A stretch of 64,000 bases of DNA from Bordetella parapertussis (GTDB taxonomy: Bacteria > Pseudomonadota > Gammaproteobacteria > Burkholderiales > Burkholderiaceae_A): assembly GCA_945877235.1 (NCBI GenBank), contig CAMCRF010000008.1, positions 39,158-103,157 of the forward strand, read 5' to 3'. Within the stretch, counting starts at the first letter, position 1. Each line of letters opens with the position of its first letter. The translations under genes and the position numbers were made by a program. The notes under the pieces were generated by a model, which was not told where the DNA came from, searched no databases, and saw only the letters and a program-made list of their open reading frames with translations. This document shows, in pieces, positions 34,210-43,371 of the stretch.

Positions 34210-34541
34210 CGACCCCAACCAAGCTCCACATCATCACAACATCCGAACCATTGGCCTTGCTTCGCGCAGTCCGATTTCTTGCCCAGGCCGGCATCGCATG
34301 CGAGATCGGCGGCAACTTTGTGAAGTTCCCGCGTGGCGAAGAGACCGCAGACCAACTCGCGCATCAGCTCAAAGATATTGGCTTCAAGCCCATTGCCTCC
34401 ATGGATCGCTTCTCACCAGACACTGCGGAAAATCTGCATGAGCGCGTGGCACCGCTGCTGACGCACCATGATCACGGGCATGCGCACGACCACGGGCATG
34501 TGCATGGTCCTGGCTGCGGTCACGATCACCACCACTCATGA
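34206..34541 (+). CDS. small protein with His-rich metal-binding tail, coupled to uvrA (unrecognised)
   Basis: A 111-residue protein. Residues 1-85 are predicted mixed alpha/beta (LHIITTSEPLALLRAVRFLA, GNFVKFPRGEETADQLAHQL, IGFKPIASMDRFSPDTA); the last 26 contain 12 histidines and a Cys (HHDHGHAHDHGHVHGPGCGH then DHHHS), a likely zinc or nickel binding tail. There is no signal peptide or membrane segment. It overlaps both neighbours by 4 bases (ATGA), so it is translationally coupled between a quinone reductase and uvrA. I do not recognise the family. UvrA needs several zinc ions, so a metal-buffering role is conceivable, but unsupported. Confidence 0.8.
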   Translation: MTTPTKLHIITTSEPLALLRAVRFLAQAGIACEIGGNFVKFPRGEETADQLAHQLKDIGFKPIASMDRFSPDTAENLHERVAPLLTHHDHGHAHDHGHVHGPGCGHDHHHS

Positions 34542-37500
34542 CCATTCGCGTCCGAGGGGCACGACAGAACAATCTGAAAGACCTCTCGCTCGACATTCCG
34601 CTCGGCGAGCTCACCGTCGTCACAGGCGTATCTGGCTCAGGCAAGAGCTCGCTCGTCTTCGACACGATCTACGCCGAGGGACAGCGCCGCTACATTGAGA
34701 CCTTCTCAGCGTACGCGCGGCAATTTCTCGACCGCATGGACAAGCCGCAGGTCGACGCCATAGAGGGCGTTCCCCCTGCCATCGCAATCGATCAGACCAA
34801 TCCGGTTCGCACCTCCCGATCCACCGTGGGCACCATGACCGAGCTCACCGATCACCTCAAACTCCTCTTCGCACGAGCCGCCGAACTGATCTGCCCAAGC
34901 TGCAACCTGAGCGTGCAACGGGATCATGTCGACGGCATGGTCACGCTCGCGCTCGCCCAGCCAGAGGGGCAACGACTTGCGATAGTCTTCGCACGCGACG
35001 TACCTGAAGAGCTTGAGCAAGAGCAGCTCGAAGCCTGGCTCTCTGCGCAAGGTCTCACCCGTATCTACAGCCGCGAAGCGGGGCGCGTGTGGGTGATTGT
35101 GGATCGCCTCTCAGTCCAACCCGACACGGAGCGCAGCCGGCTTGCAGAGGCGTTTGAGACTGCGTTGCGATTTGGCGAAGGCCACTGTGAACTGATTCTC
35201 ATGGCGGGCAAGGAAGCCAGCGACCAGGACCGGCGCCTTCGGTTCTCCAGCGCGCTGCAATGCGCAAGCTGCGGGCTCGGATTTAAAGAAGCCCGGCCCG
35301 CCCTATTCTCATTCAACTCGCCCATCGGTGCCTGCGAAAGCTGCCGTGGATTTGGACGGGTGATTGGCATTGATCGGGGGCTGGTGGTCCCCAATGAGCG
35401 CCTCTCTCTGGCCGAGGGCGCCATCAAACCCTTCCAGAGCAAGTCCTACGAGGACTGCCAACAAGAGCTCTTAGCAGCTGCTCGCCGACGGGGCGTGGCC
35501 CATGACATTGCATGGCGAGATCTGCCCCCAGAGGACCGCAGCTGGGTCTTTGAGGGCGATGAGGACTGGTCAGGTGATTGGAAGCGGCAGTGGTATGGCG
35601 TGAACCGATTCTTTGAATACCTCGAGAGCAAGGCCTACAAGATGCATGTCCGGGTGCTGCTCTCGCGCTATCGGTCCTACACCGAGTGCCCGGCCTGCAA
35701 AGGCGCTCGGCTCAAACCAGAGGCCCTCGACTGGAGGGTGCTGGGACTGAACCTCCCAGCGGTCATGCAGATGTCAATTGACGAGGCGTGGGATTGGCTT
35801 GAACGGGTGGAGTCGGGGTGGGGTGAGTCCTCAGCCAGCGCCAGTCAGACTGCAGCCGCACAGCTGGTCTTTCGCGAGATGCGCGCCCGTCTGCGCTTCC
35901 TGCGAGAGGTGGGGCTTGGGTACCTCACGCTTGACCGACAGTCCAGAACACTCTCTGGCGGGGAGGTGCAGCGGATCAATCTCACCACTGCGCTCGGGAC
36001 TTCCCTGGTGAACACGCTCTTTGTGCTCGATGAACCCTCCATCGGCCTACACCCCAGGGACCTTCAACGGCTGATTGGCGTCATGCACCGACTGCGTGAT
36101 GCAGGCAACAGCCTGCTGGTGGTCGAGCACGACCCAGAGGTTATGCAGGCTGCAGACCGGATTATGGATATGGGTCCAGGCCCTGGAGAGCTGGGCGGGA
36201 GCCTATGTTTCAATGGACCCTACTCGGAGCTGCTGCGCGCGAACACCCTCACGGGACAGTACCTGCGCGGCGAGCGAAAGACCCAGGCTCAGCCGCCAAA
36301 GCCGCGTGCAAGTGTGCTGCAGGCCCATCGGCTGCGGCTGACCGATGTCCACGCAAACAACCTCAAACATCTCGACATTAGCATTCCGCTTCGTCACCTG
36401 GTCTGTGTGACTGGCGTGTCTGGCTCCGGAAAATCGACGCTGATTCAGGATGTGCTTTTCCCCGCACTCTGCAAGCACCTCGGCAAGGCAACTGAACCCC
36501 CCGGGCCGTTTGGTCAGATGGAAGGTGCGGCCCTCATCGCCGATGCACTTTTGGTCGATCAATCGCCCATCGGGCGCACCACCCGGTCAAACCCTGCGGT
36601 CTATGTGGGCGCGTTCGACGCCATTCGACGTCGCTTCGCAGAGGCGCCGCTCTCACTTCAGCGGGGCTACACCACGGGAACGTTCAGTTTCAATGCAGGA
36701 ACCGGTCGCTGCCCTACCTGCGCGGGGAGCGGTTTCGAGCAGGTCGAAATGCAGTTCCTCTCCGATGTCTACCTGAGCTGCCAAGATTGCAAGGGCAAAC
36801 GCTACCGTCCTGAGACATTAGAGGTCACTCTCGAGGGCCATTCGATCGGCGATGTGCTTGACTTCACAGTTCGGCAGGCGCTGAAGTTTTTCCACGCCGA
36901 TCCAGAGGTGCAGCGCAGGCTGCAGCCGCTTGTGGACGTGGGGCTCGATTACCTCCGACTTGGGCAGCCGGTACCCACCCTATCGGGCGGAGAGGCTCAG
37001 CGGCTGAAAATTGCAGGGCACTTAGCAGAGGCCAATGAGCGGGGAGGTAAAGCGAAGAAGGGCATGATGCTGATCTTCGACGAACCCACCACGGGGCTTC
37101 ATTTCGATGACATTGCCAAGCTCATCAGAGCCCTTCAGGCTCTCGTGAGCGCAGGCCACTCTCTGGTGGTGATCGAGCATAACCTCGACCTGATTGAGGC
37201 CGCTGACTGGATTCTCGATCTCGGACCCGAGGCGGGACCAGCGGGTGGAACCCTTGTGGCACAGGGTCAACAAGAGGACCTAATCGCCTGCCCTAACTCC
37301 CATACCGGACGGGCGTTGGCGCGCATGCGCGGGCTTACGGTCGAAGAGCAGACACCCGCTCCGAGGGCACGCATGCAGCCTGCCGAGGCGATCGAAATTC
37401 ACCATGCCCGAGAACATAATCTGAAGGATGTCAGCCTCACCATTCCGCGAAACAAGCTGACCGTGATCTCCGGCGTCTCGGGGTCGGGAAAATCAACTTT

Positions 37501-39994
37501 GGCCTTCGACATCTTGTTCTCTGAGGGGCAACGCCGTTATCTAGAGTCGCTCAACGCCTACGCCCGCCAATTCGTGCAGCCCGCCTCCCGGCCAGATGTC
37601 GATGCGATTTACGGCATTGCCCCAACGGTTGCCATCGAGCAGCGCACCAGTCGGGGGGGACGCAAGAGTACGGTGGGAACCCTCACTGAGATTCATCATT
37701 TCTTGCGCCTGCTGTATGTCAAGCTCGGCCAGCAGCACTGCCCAGAATGCCAGAGCCCCATTGCACCTCAAAGCCCCGAGGCGATCACAGCGAGCCTCAT
37801 GCGAGACTACAAGGGTCAGCATATTGGCGTGTTGGCCCCGCTGGTGGTTCAGCGCAAGGGCCTCTACCAAGACCTGGCCAAATGGGCACTCTCGCGCGGA
37901 CACACGCACCTGCGCGTAGACGGCGAGTTCCTGTCTACCGAGAAGTTTCCGCGGCTCGACCGATATCGCGTGCACACCATAGAGCTTCCCATTGGCGACC
38001 TGGTTGTTCTGCCTGAGCACGAGGCCCAGTTGCGAACGCTCGTCGACGAGGCGGTATTGCAGGGCCAAGGCAGCCTCACCGTGCTCTCCCCATTGCAAGG
38101 CCCATCAAGCCCACAGGCGCGACTCTTCTCGACCAAGCGTGCCTGCCCAGTCTGCACGACCAGTCTTCCGGAGCCCGAGCCTCGGATGTTCTCCTACAAC
38201 CACGCGCTTGGCTGGTGCCCGGGTTGCACGGGTACCGGCCTATTTGGTCAGGCCCTCAAAGAGGGTGAGAGTGGTGAGGAAGACCAATACCTCGAGCGCG
38301 AGCCCACGGATGAGGAAGACACCGAGCTACCTTGCCCGACCTGTGAGGGTGCGCGTCTCAATCCCGTTGCCCGTGCGGTCACCATTGCACAGACTGGGCT
38401 GCATGAGGTCTCCGACCTCGCGCTCGATCGCTTGCCCGCGTGGCTCTCAGCGACGGCAGCAGGTTTCAATCCCCGCGAGACGGCGATCGCTGAGGGGCTC
38501 ATTCAAGAAATCCAGGCACGGGTGGCCTTCTTGTGCTCCGTTGGGCTTGGCTACCTCAACCTCAACCGAGCAGCGCCCACCCTCTCGGGCGGAGAGGCAC
38601 AACGCATCCGACTCGCCGCGCAGTTGGGCTCGAACCTGCAAGGTGTCTGTTATGTCTTGGATGAGCCCTCTATTGGATTGCATCCGCAAGACAATCAGGC
38701 TCTATTGCTGCTGCTGCGCCAGCTTCAAGAGAAGGGGAACACCGTGGTGGTGGTCGAGCACGACGAGGAAACCCTCGCCATTGCAGACCACCTCATTGAT
38801 ATGGGCCCCGGTGCGGGCAAACGTGGCGGTGGCGTGGTGGCTCAAGGCCAGGCGAGCGATCTCATGGCCTGCGAGGCCTCGGTCACGGGGCGCTACCTGC
38901 GTGAACCCATGCAGCCACCCCAGGCCCCACTGCGTGCGCCTGCCGAGGACTGGCTCGAGATTCGGGGGGCAAACCTTCACAACCTGAAGGGGATTACCGT
39001 TCCCATTCCATTGCGACGACTTACCGTGGTCACCGGGGTATCAGGCTCTGGTAAGTCCACCCTTGTGCGAGATGTACTGAGGTCAAACCTAAGCCGCGCA
39101 GTCGATCAGCAACGCTCTCGCGCAGGTCGCGCAAGGCAAGTCCTCTGGGCTGGCTGCGAATCGATTGAGCACTGGGAATCGATCGACCGCGTGCTGGAAG
39201 TCGACCAGACGCCGATTGGCAAGACCCCCCGCTCCACACCGGCGACCTACACCGGCCTGTGGGATGACATTCGTAAGCTCTACGCAGATGGCGAGGATGC
39301 ACGAAGGCGCGGCTGGGCGGCGAACCGCTTCTCTTTTAATACGGGCCAAGGTCGATGCGAGGTCTGTGAGGGCCAAGGCTGGCAAACCATCGAGATGAGT
39401 TTTCTACCGAATGTGCGTGTGGTGTGCGATGCCTGTGCAGGCAGTCGGTTCAACGCGGAGACGCGCCTCGCCCGCTGGAGGGGACATGCAATTTCAGACG
39501 TACTCTCGATGTCCGTCGACGAGGCGCTCGAGGCCTTTGATGGCGTCTCAAAGATTAAGCGTCCATTGCAGCTCATGCAGGACTTAGGCCTTGGCTACTT
39601 GAGCTTGGGTCAGCCCAGCCCAACGCTCTCAGGCGGAGAATCCCAGCGCATCAAACTGGTCGCAGAGTTGGCCAAGACCCGTCAGACAGGCCACACCCTC
39701 TATGTGCTCGATGAGCCTACGGTTGGACTCCACCTCTCCGATGTCGAGCGACTGATCCACGCGCTGCATCAGCTGGTCGCACTCGGGCACAGCGTGGTGG
39801 TCATCGAGCACCAGCTCGACCTCTGGGCACAGGCCGACTGGCTTGTGGACCTCGGCCCCGCGGGCGGTGCGGCGGGTGGACAGGTTGTTGCATCCGGTCC
39901 TCCTCGCACCGTGGCGCAGCAGCCCACACCAACTGGCAGGTGCCTGAACGAATTCCTTACGAAGGCTTCTTCGCGAGGTCGGCCGCCGTTGTAA
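34538..39994 (+). CDS. uvrA: tandem (double-length) excinuclease ABC subunit A
   Basis: An 1818-residue protein containing two UvrA units head to tail; ordinary UvrA is about 940. Four Walker A motifs (GVSGSGKSS or GVSGSGKST) lie at residues 30, 626, 979 and 1500, each with an LSGGE signature (for instance 472-476 and 815-819). Zinc-finger cysteine sets occur in both halves: CPSCN, CASC...CESC and CPTC...CQDC in the first; CPEC, CPVC...CPGC and CEVC...CDAC in the second. UvrA normally dimerises to find DNA damage for UvrB; this chain could fold as a covalent pseudo-dimer. A separate standard uvrA may exist elsewhere. Its 3' end overlaps the convergent reductase gene by 38 bases. Confidence 0.95.
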   Translation: MTIRVRGARQNNLKDLSLDIPLGELTVVTGVSGSGKSSLVFDTIYAEGQRRYIETFSAYARQFLDRMDKPQVDAIEGVPPAIAIDQTNPVRTSRSTVGTMTELTDHLKLLFARAAELICPSCNLSVQRDHVDGMVTLALAQPEGQRLAIVFARDVPEELEQEQLEAWLSAQGLTRIYSREAGRVWVIVDRLSVQPDTERSRLAEAFETALRFGEGHCELILMAGKEASDQDRRLRFSSALQCASCGLGFKEARPALFSFNSPIGACESCRGFGRVIGIDRGLVVPNERLSLAEGAIKPFQSKSYEDCQQELLAAARRRGVAHDIAWRDLPPEDRSWVFEGDEDWSGDWKRQWYGVNRFFEYLESKAYKMHVRVLLSRYRSYTECPACKGARLKPEALDWRVLGLNLPAVMQMSIDEAWDWLERVESGWGESSASASQTAAAQLVFREMRARLRFLREVGLGYLTLDRQSRTLSGGEVQRINLTTALGTSLVNTLFVLDEPSIGLHPRDLQRLIGVMHRLRDAGNSLLVVEHDPEVMQAADRIMDMGPGPGELGGSLCFNGPYSELLRANTLTGQYLRGERKTQAQPPKPRASVLQAHRLRLTDVHANNLKHLDISIPLRHLVCVTGVSGSGKSTLIQDVLFPALCKHLGKATEPPGPFGQMEGAALIADALLVDQSPIGRTTRSNPAVYVGAFDAIRRRFAEAPLSLQRGYTTGTFSFNAGTGRCPTCAGSGFEQVEMQFLSDVYLSCQDCKGKRYRPETLEVTLEGHSIGDVLDFTVRQALKFFHADPEVQRRLQPLVDVGLDYLRLGQPVPTLSGGEAQRLKIAGHLAEANERGGKAKKGMMLIFDEPTTGLHFDDIAKLIRALQALVSAGHSLVVIEHNLDLIEAADWILDLGPEAGPAGGTLVAQGQQEDLIACPNSHTGRALARMRGLTVEEQTPAPRARMQPAEAIEIHHAREHNLKDVSLTIPRNKLTVISGVSGSGKSTLAFDILFSEGQRRYLESLNAYARQFVQPASRPDVDAIYGIAPTVAIEQRTSRGGRKSTVGTLTEIHHFLRLLYVKLGQQHCPECQSPIAPQSPEAITASLMRDYKGQHIGVLAPLVVQRKGLYQDLAKWALSRGHTHLRVDGEFLSTEKFPRLDRYRVHTIELPIGDLVVLPEHEAQLRTLVDEAVLQGQGSLTVLSPLQGPSSPQARLFSTKRACPVCTTSLPEPEPRMFSYNHALGWCPGCTGTGLFGQALKEGESGEEDQYLEREPTDEEDTELPCPTCEGARLNPVARAVTIAQTGLHEVSDLALDRLPAWLSATAAGFNPRETAIAEGLIQEIQARVAFLCSVGLGYLNLNRAAPTLSGGEAQRIRLAAQLGSNLQGVCYVLDEPSIGLHPQDNQALLLLLRQLQEKGNTVVVVEHDEETLAIADHLIDMGPGAGKRGGGVVAQGQASDLMACEASVTGRYLREPMQPPQAPLRAPAEDWLEIRGANLHNLKGITVPIPLRRLTVVTGVSGSGKSTLVRDVLRSNLSRAVDQQRSRAGRARQVLWAGCESIEHWESIDRVLEVDQTPIGKTPRSTPATYTGLWDDIRKLYADGEDARRRGWAANRFSFNTGQGRCEVCEGQGWQTIEMSFLPNVRVVCDACAGSRFNAETRLARWRGHAISDVLSMSVDEALEAFDGVSKIKRPLQLMQDLGLGYLSLGQPSPTLSGGESQRIKLVAELAKTRQTGHTLYVLDEPTVGLHLSDVERLIHALHQLVALGHSVVVIEHQLDLWAQADWLVDLGPAGGAAGGQVVASGPPRTVAQQPTPTGRCLNEFLTKASSRGRPPL

Positions 39995-41012
39995 AGGCGT
40001 CGGCGTAAAACTCGTCCTCTGGCAGCCCGCACTGGGCAACAAAATCGGCTTTTGCCGACTGAACCACAATCGGCGCCCCACAGGCATACACACAGTGGCC
40101 CGACAGGTCAGGGAAGTCTTGCATGACCGCCTGGTGCACAAAACCAGTGCGACCGGTCCAGGCATCCTCCGCGAGGGCATCACTGACCACCGGCACGAAG
40201 GTGAAGTGGGGCAGTTCACGCGCCCAGGTTTGGGCAAGCTCCATCATGTACAGGTCGTGCGGACGACGTCCTCCCCAGTAGAGCGTCATGGGACGCTCAA
40301 CATGCTTAAAGCGCGCATGTTCGACCACCGCCTTGATGGGCGCGAAACCCGTACCACTGGCCAATAGCACCATGGGGCGCGCACTGTCCTCACGCAAAAA
40401 GAAGGTGCCTTGGGGGCCCTCAAATCGGAGGATGTCTTTTTCCTTGACCGCATTAATGGATGGAGTACCCGAGCCGAACAACGCGTCGGTGAATGCGCCC
40501 CCCGGCGTGTGTCGGATGTGCAACTCAATGGGGCCCTGCTCATGGGGTGCAGAGGCCATGGAATAGCTTCGGCGTTTTCCATCCTTCAGCAGAATGTCAA
40601 TGTACTGGCCAGCCAAGAACTCAAACTTCTCGGTGGCGGGAAGCTGGAGCTTTACCACTGCAACATCGGGCGCTGTGCGCTCAATACTGGCAACCCGACA
40701 GGGCAGCTTTCGAATGGGAATCATGCCCTCTGCAGCAACCACGCGGGCTGAGACCGTGACATCGGATTCTGCACAGGCTTGGCAGAGCAGCAGCCCACCC
40801 GCATCCCGCTCCGCGTCGCTGAGCGCCTTCTTTTGGTAGGTGCCATGGTCGACGGACCCGGCGATGAGCGTGGCCTTGCAGGAGCCGCAGGCCCCATCCT
40901 TGCAGCCATACGGCAGAACAACCCCCGCACGCAGGGCTGCTGCGAGCAAGGTCTCGCCATCGTCAACAGGAAAACTTCGGCCGGAAGGTGTGAGGGTGCA
41001 GGTTTTGGTCAT
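39957..41012 (-). CDS. plant-type ferredoxin/NAD(P)H reductase fusion (CDP-6-deoxy-delta-3,4-glucoseen reductase-like)
   Basis: A 351-residue electron-transfer flavoprotein: N-terminal [2Fe-2S] ferredoxin domain with YGCKDGACGSCK plus a distal Cys in LLLCQACAESD, an FAD domain with RRSYSMASAP, and an NAD(P) domain with LLASGTGFAPIKAV and VYACGAPIVV. This layout is found in reductases of oxygenases and in AscD-like proteins. ATG 41012 gives MTKTCTLTPSGRSF; the frame upstream is extra. The partner oxygenase is not adjacent. Its last 38 bases lie antisense within uvrA. Confidence 0.9.
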   Translation of the reverse strand: MTKTCTLTPSGRSFPVDDGETLLAAALRAGVVLPYGCKDGACGSCKATLIAGSVDHGTYQKKALSDAERDAGGLLLCQACAESDVTVSARVVAAEGMIPIRKLPCRVASIERTAPDVAVVKLQLPATEKFEFLAGQYIDILLKDGKRRSYSMASAPHEQGPIELHIRHTPGGAFTDALFGSGTPSINAVKEKDILRFEGPQGTFFLREDSARPMVLLASGTGFAPIKAVVEHARFKHVERPMTLYWGGRRPHDLYMMELAQTWARELPHFTFVPVVSDALAEDAWTGRTGFVHQAVMQDFPDLSGHCVYACGAPIVVQSAKADFVAQCGLPEDEFYADAFTTAADLAKKPS

Positions 41013-41040
41013 GATGTGAGGGATTGTAACGACGGGGCCA

Positions 41041-42165
41041 CTAGAGTCCCCTTCGTTGGACCCAGGAAAAGAGCAAGGTTGCAAATACCAAGGCGGCAAA
41101 GCTGGGCAGAAAGACAACTGCTGCGGGCGGCCATGCTGCTAACAGACCCAGGTGCGAAAAGAGGCTATTGACCAGATGGAACCCCAGACCGGCCGCAATG
41201 CCCAGACTCAGCTTGAGGCCAAGCGAGCCCGAGCGGCCTTTTACATAGGCAGCGGGTAGGGCCAGCAAAAGCATCACCCAGACCGTCCACGGGTAGAGGA
41301 TTTTTTTCCAAAGGGCGAGTTCATAACGCACCGACTGCTGGCGCGCCTCCCGCAGGAAGGTGCTTGTGGCGAAGAGGTCGCGGGCAGACATTTGCTCGGG
41401 CTTGACGCGCAAGGCCGAGACCGCGCCGGGAGTGAGGGTGCTCTCGAGTTGGGCCTCGGGAACCTCAAACCGGGCCACACGCCCATCCGGCTCAAAAATA
41501 AAGCCCTGGACGGCCTCAAGGCGCCAACGGCTGCCCACCGGCGGGGTGCCCACCTGGATCTGAGCCCGGCGCGCACGAAGCACACGTTGAAGCTGTCGAT
41601 CTCGCCCAAACTCGTAGATCACCACCTGTGAGAGTGACTGATCGGGGAGTACGCTGGAAAAGTTGACCATGCGTTCCGAGACAGCACCACTCAAAGCACC
41701 TGCTGGGTCTCGCAGCCAATATCCAGACTTCAGCGCACTTCGACCAGAGGCGCCCAGGGCTGAGGCCTTCACCCGAGCCGACTCTGCCTCCGTCGATGGC
41801 ACCACCCACTCGGAGACCCAGGCAGTCGCAAGGGCGAATGGCAGCCCCATGAGCAGCACCGCAAGAAGGGCACGAGCGGGCCCATAGCCCGCTGCCCGGG
41901 CTGCAGTGAATTCAGAGTCCCCCGCAAGCTCCGCAAAAGCCCACAAGCCCCCAATCAGGCAGGCGATGGGCATGAGCTCAACCGCGAGCGCAGGCAGTCG
42001 ATACAGGGTAGCTTGCAGCGCGGTCGTAAATCCGAAGCCTCCGCGCCCAATGCGGTCTAGCTCTCCGACCATCTCAAAGACCGCAAAGAGGCCCAGGAGG
42101 CCCACCAAGACCATGACCACGCGCAGCCAGACCAGACGGGTCATGTATCGAGAGAACCGGTCCAT
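41041..42165 (-). CDS. lptG: LPS export ABC transporter permease LptG
   Basis: A 374-residue YjgP/YjgQ-family permease: N-terminal helices (VVMVLVGLLGLFAVFEMVGEL), the conserved PIACLIGGLWAFAELAGDSEFTAARAAG, a periplasmic beta-jellyroll (about 130-260), and three C-terminal helices. With LptF and LptB2 it extracts LPS from the inner membrane to the Lpt bridge. It follows lptF after 6 bases. lptE, the outer-membrane partner, lies at 59.2 kb. Confidence 0.95.
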   Translation of the reverse strand: MDRFSRYMTRLVWLRVVMVLVGLLGLFAVFEMVGELDRIGRGGFGFTTALQATLYRLPALAVELMPIACLIGGLWAFAELAGDSEFTAARAAGYGPARALLAVLLMGLPFALATAWVSEWVVPSTEAESARVKASALGASGRSALKSGYWLRDPAGALSGAVSERMVNFSSVLPDQSLSQVVIYEFGRDRQLQRVLRARRAQIQVGTPPVGSRWRLEAVQGFIFEPDGRVARFEVPEAQLESTLTPGAVSALRVKPEQMSARDLFATSTFLREARQQSVRYELALWKKILYPWTVWVMLLLALPAAYVKGRSGSLGLKLSLGIAAGLGFHLVNSLFSHLGLLAAWPPAAVVFLPSFAALVFATLLFSWVQRRGL

Positions 42166-42171
42166 AGTGGC

Positions 42172-43329
42172 TCAGCGCCCCCGTCCCTGGGCGTTTTGGG
42201 GCCCGGATGAGGAGAAGCCCGCCAGGACGGCAGAAAGTCGCGCAAAAGGCCCACGCCTGGGCCGATACCGCCACCAGAGCAGCAAGGTGATGACGACGAT
42301 CAGTGCGGCGTGAAGCGGCCACCACCCCCAGGTGAAATCCACCTTCTGTTGCGCGATCCATGCCTGTGAAACCGTGAGGAGGTTCAGGGCTGCCATGGAG
42401 ATTAAGAAGGCCGATGCCATGTGGAAAGAGCGACCTAGACGAGGGTTCACGAAAGACAGCGGGATGGCCAGCAGGGCCAGCAAGCATGTAAGCAACGGAA
42501 GCCCGATCCGAAAGGCCATTTCCCCTTGCGCCTGCGGCCCCCAATCCGCCCAGAGGCCGTCGACTGAGCGGGCACGAACCGAGGCGTCGAGTGCTGGTCG
42601 CGGCGGGGGTATGTCTAAGCGCAAGGCATAGGATTCAAACGACATGCGACCCACCTCAAGTGCGTTTGGTGACTGCGGCGAATTCAGATCGACGCGCATG
42701 CCATCCCGCACCTTCGCCCACGAGAGCCCATCAGAGTCGACCTCCAACCGCCCTCCAGAGGCCATGAGCACCATCTCGGCACCATCGGCCTCGCGCTGAA
42801 GCACAAAGACCAAGCCCAGTTCACCCGAGCCTGGATCGGGATTCTCCACAAAGAAAACCCTACGACCCGAGGAGGATTCTCCGAACTGCCCCGGAGCGAG
42901 GCGCTGAGCATCGCCACGAGCCTCAAAGCCCTCCCTGAGCTTGTCGGTTTGATCGCGGGTCCATGGCGTAATGACGAGGGTTGAGGCCGCAGTCAGCAAG
43001 ACCCACGGCAGAGCGAAGCGCACCACAGGCGTCATGAGGCCAAGGGCGCTCACCCCACTGGACTGCCAGATCACCATTTCAGAGCTACGCCACATCCGTG
43101 AAAACACCAAGAGCACGGAGGTGACCGCGGTGAGGCAGGCAATGAGCCCCAGAGAGCTGAGCGAGGACAGGGCGATGAGCGGCAGCAGCAAAGCCTCGTC
43201 AGCCTTACCCGCCGCGGCCCGGCCAAGCTGCCGGATGAGCGCCGAGGTGATGACGATCGCGAGGATGGTGGCAAAGACAATTCCTGCCGTGCTACGCAAC
43301 TCACGCACCAGAGATTTGTGAAAGATCAC
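42172..43329 (-). CDS. lptF: LPS export ABC transporter permease LptF
   Basis: A 385-residue YjgP/YjgQ-family permease. It begins MIFHKSLVRELRSTAGIVFA, then ALSSLSSLGLIACLTAVTSVLLVFSRMWRSSEMVIWQSSG and the shared periplasmic domain; the C-terminal helices include GLPLLTCLLALLAIPLSFVNPRLGRS. It is the first gene of lptF-lptG and divergent from pepA (42-base gap), the conserved betaproteobacterial arrangement. The C-terminal 30 residues after the last helix are basic and polar. Confidence 0.95.
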   Translation of the reverse strand: MIFHKSLVRELRSTAGIVFATILAIVITSALIRQLGRAAAGKADEALLLPLIALSSLSSLGLIACLTAVTSVLLVFSRMWRSSEMVIWQSSGVSALGLMTPVVRFALPWVLLTAASTLVITPWTRDQTDKLREGFEARGDAQRLAPGQFGESSSGRRVFFVENPDPGSGELGLVFVLQREADGAEMVLMASGGRLEVDSDGLSWAKVRDGMRVDLNSPQSPNALEVGRMSFESYALRLDIPPPRPALDASVRARSVDGLWADWGPQAQGEMAFRIGLPLLTCLLALLAIPLSFVNPRLGRSFHMASAFLISMAALNLLTVSQAWIAQQKVDFTWGWWPLHAALIVVITLLLWWRYRPRRGPFARLSAVLAGFSSSGPQNAQGRGR

Positions 43330-43371
43330 GAACTTTTATAATGTCGCTTTGCTGAAGAAAGGCATTGTGTC

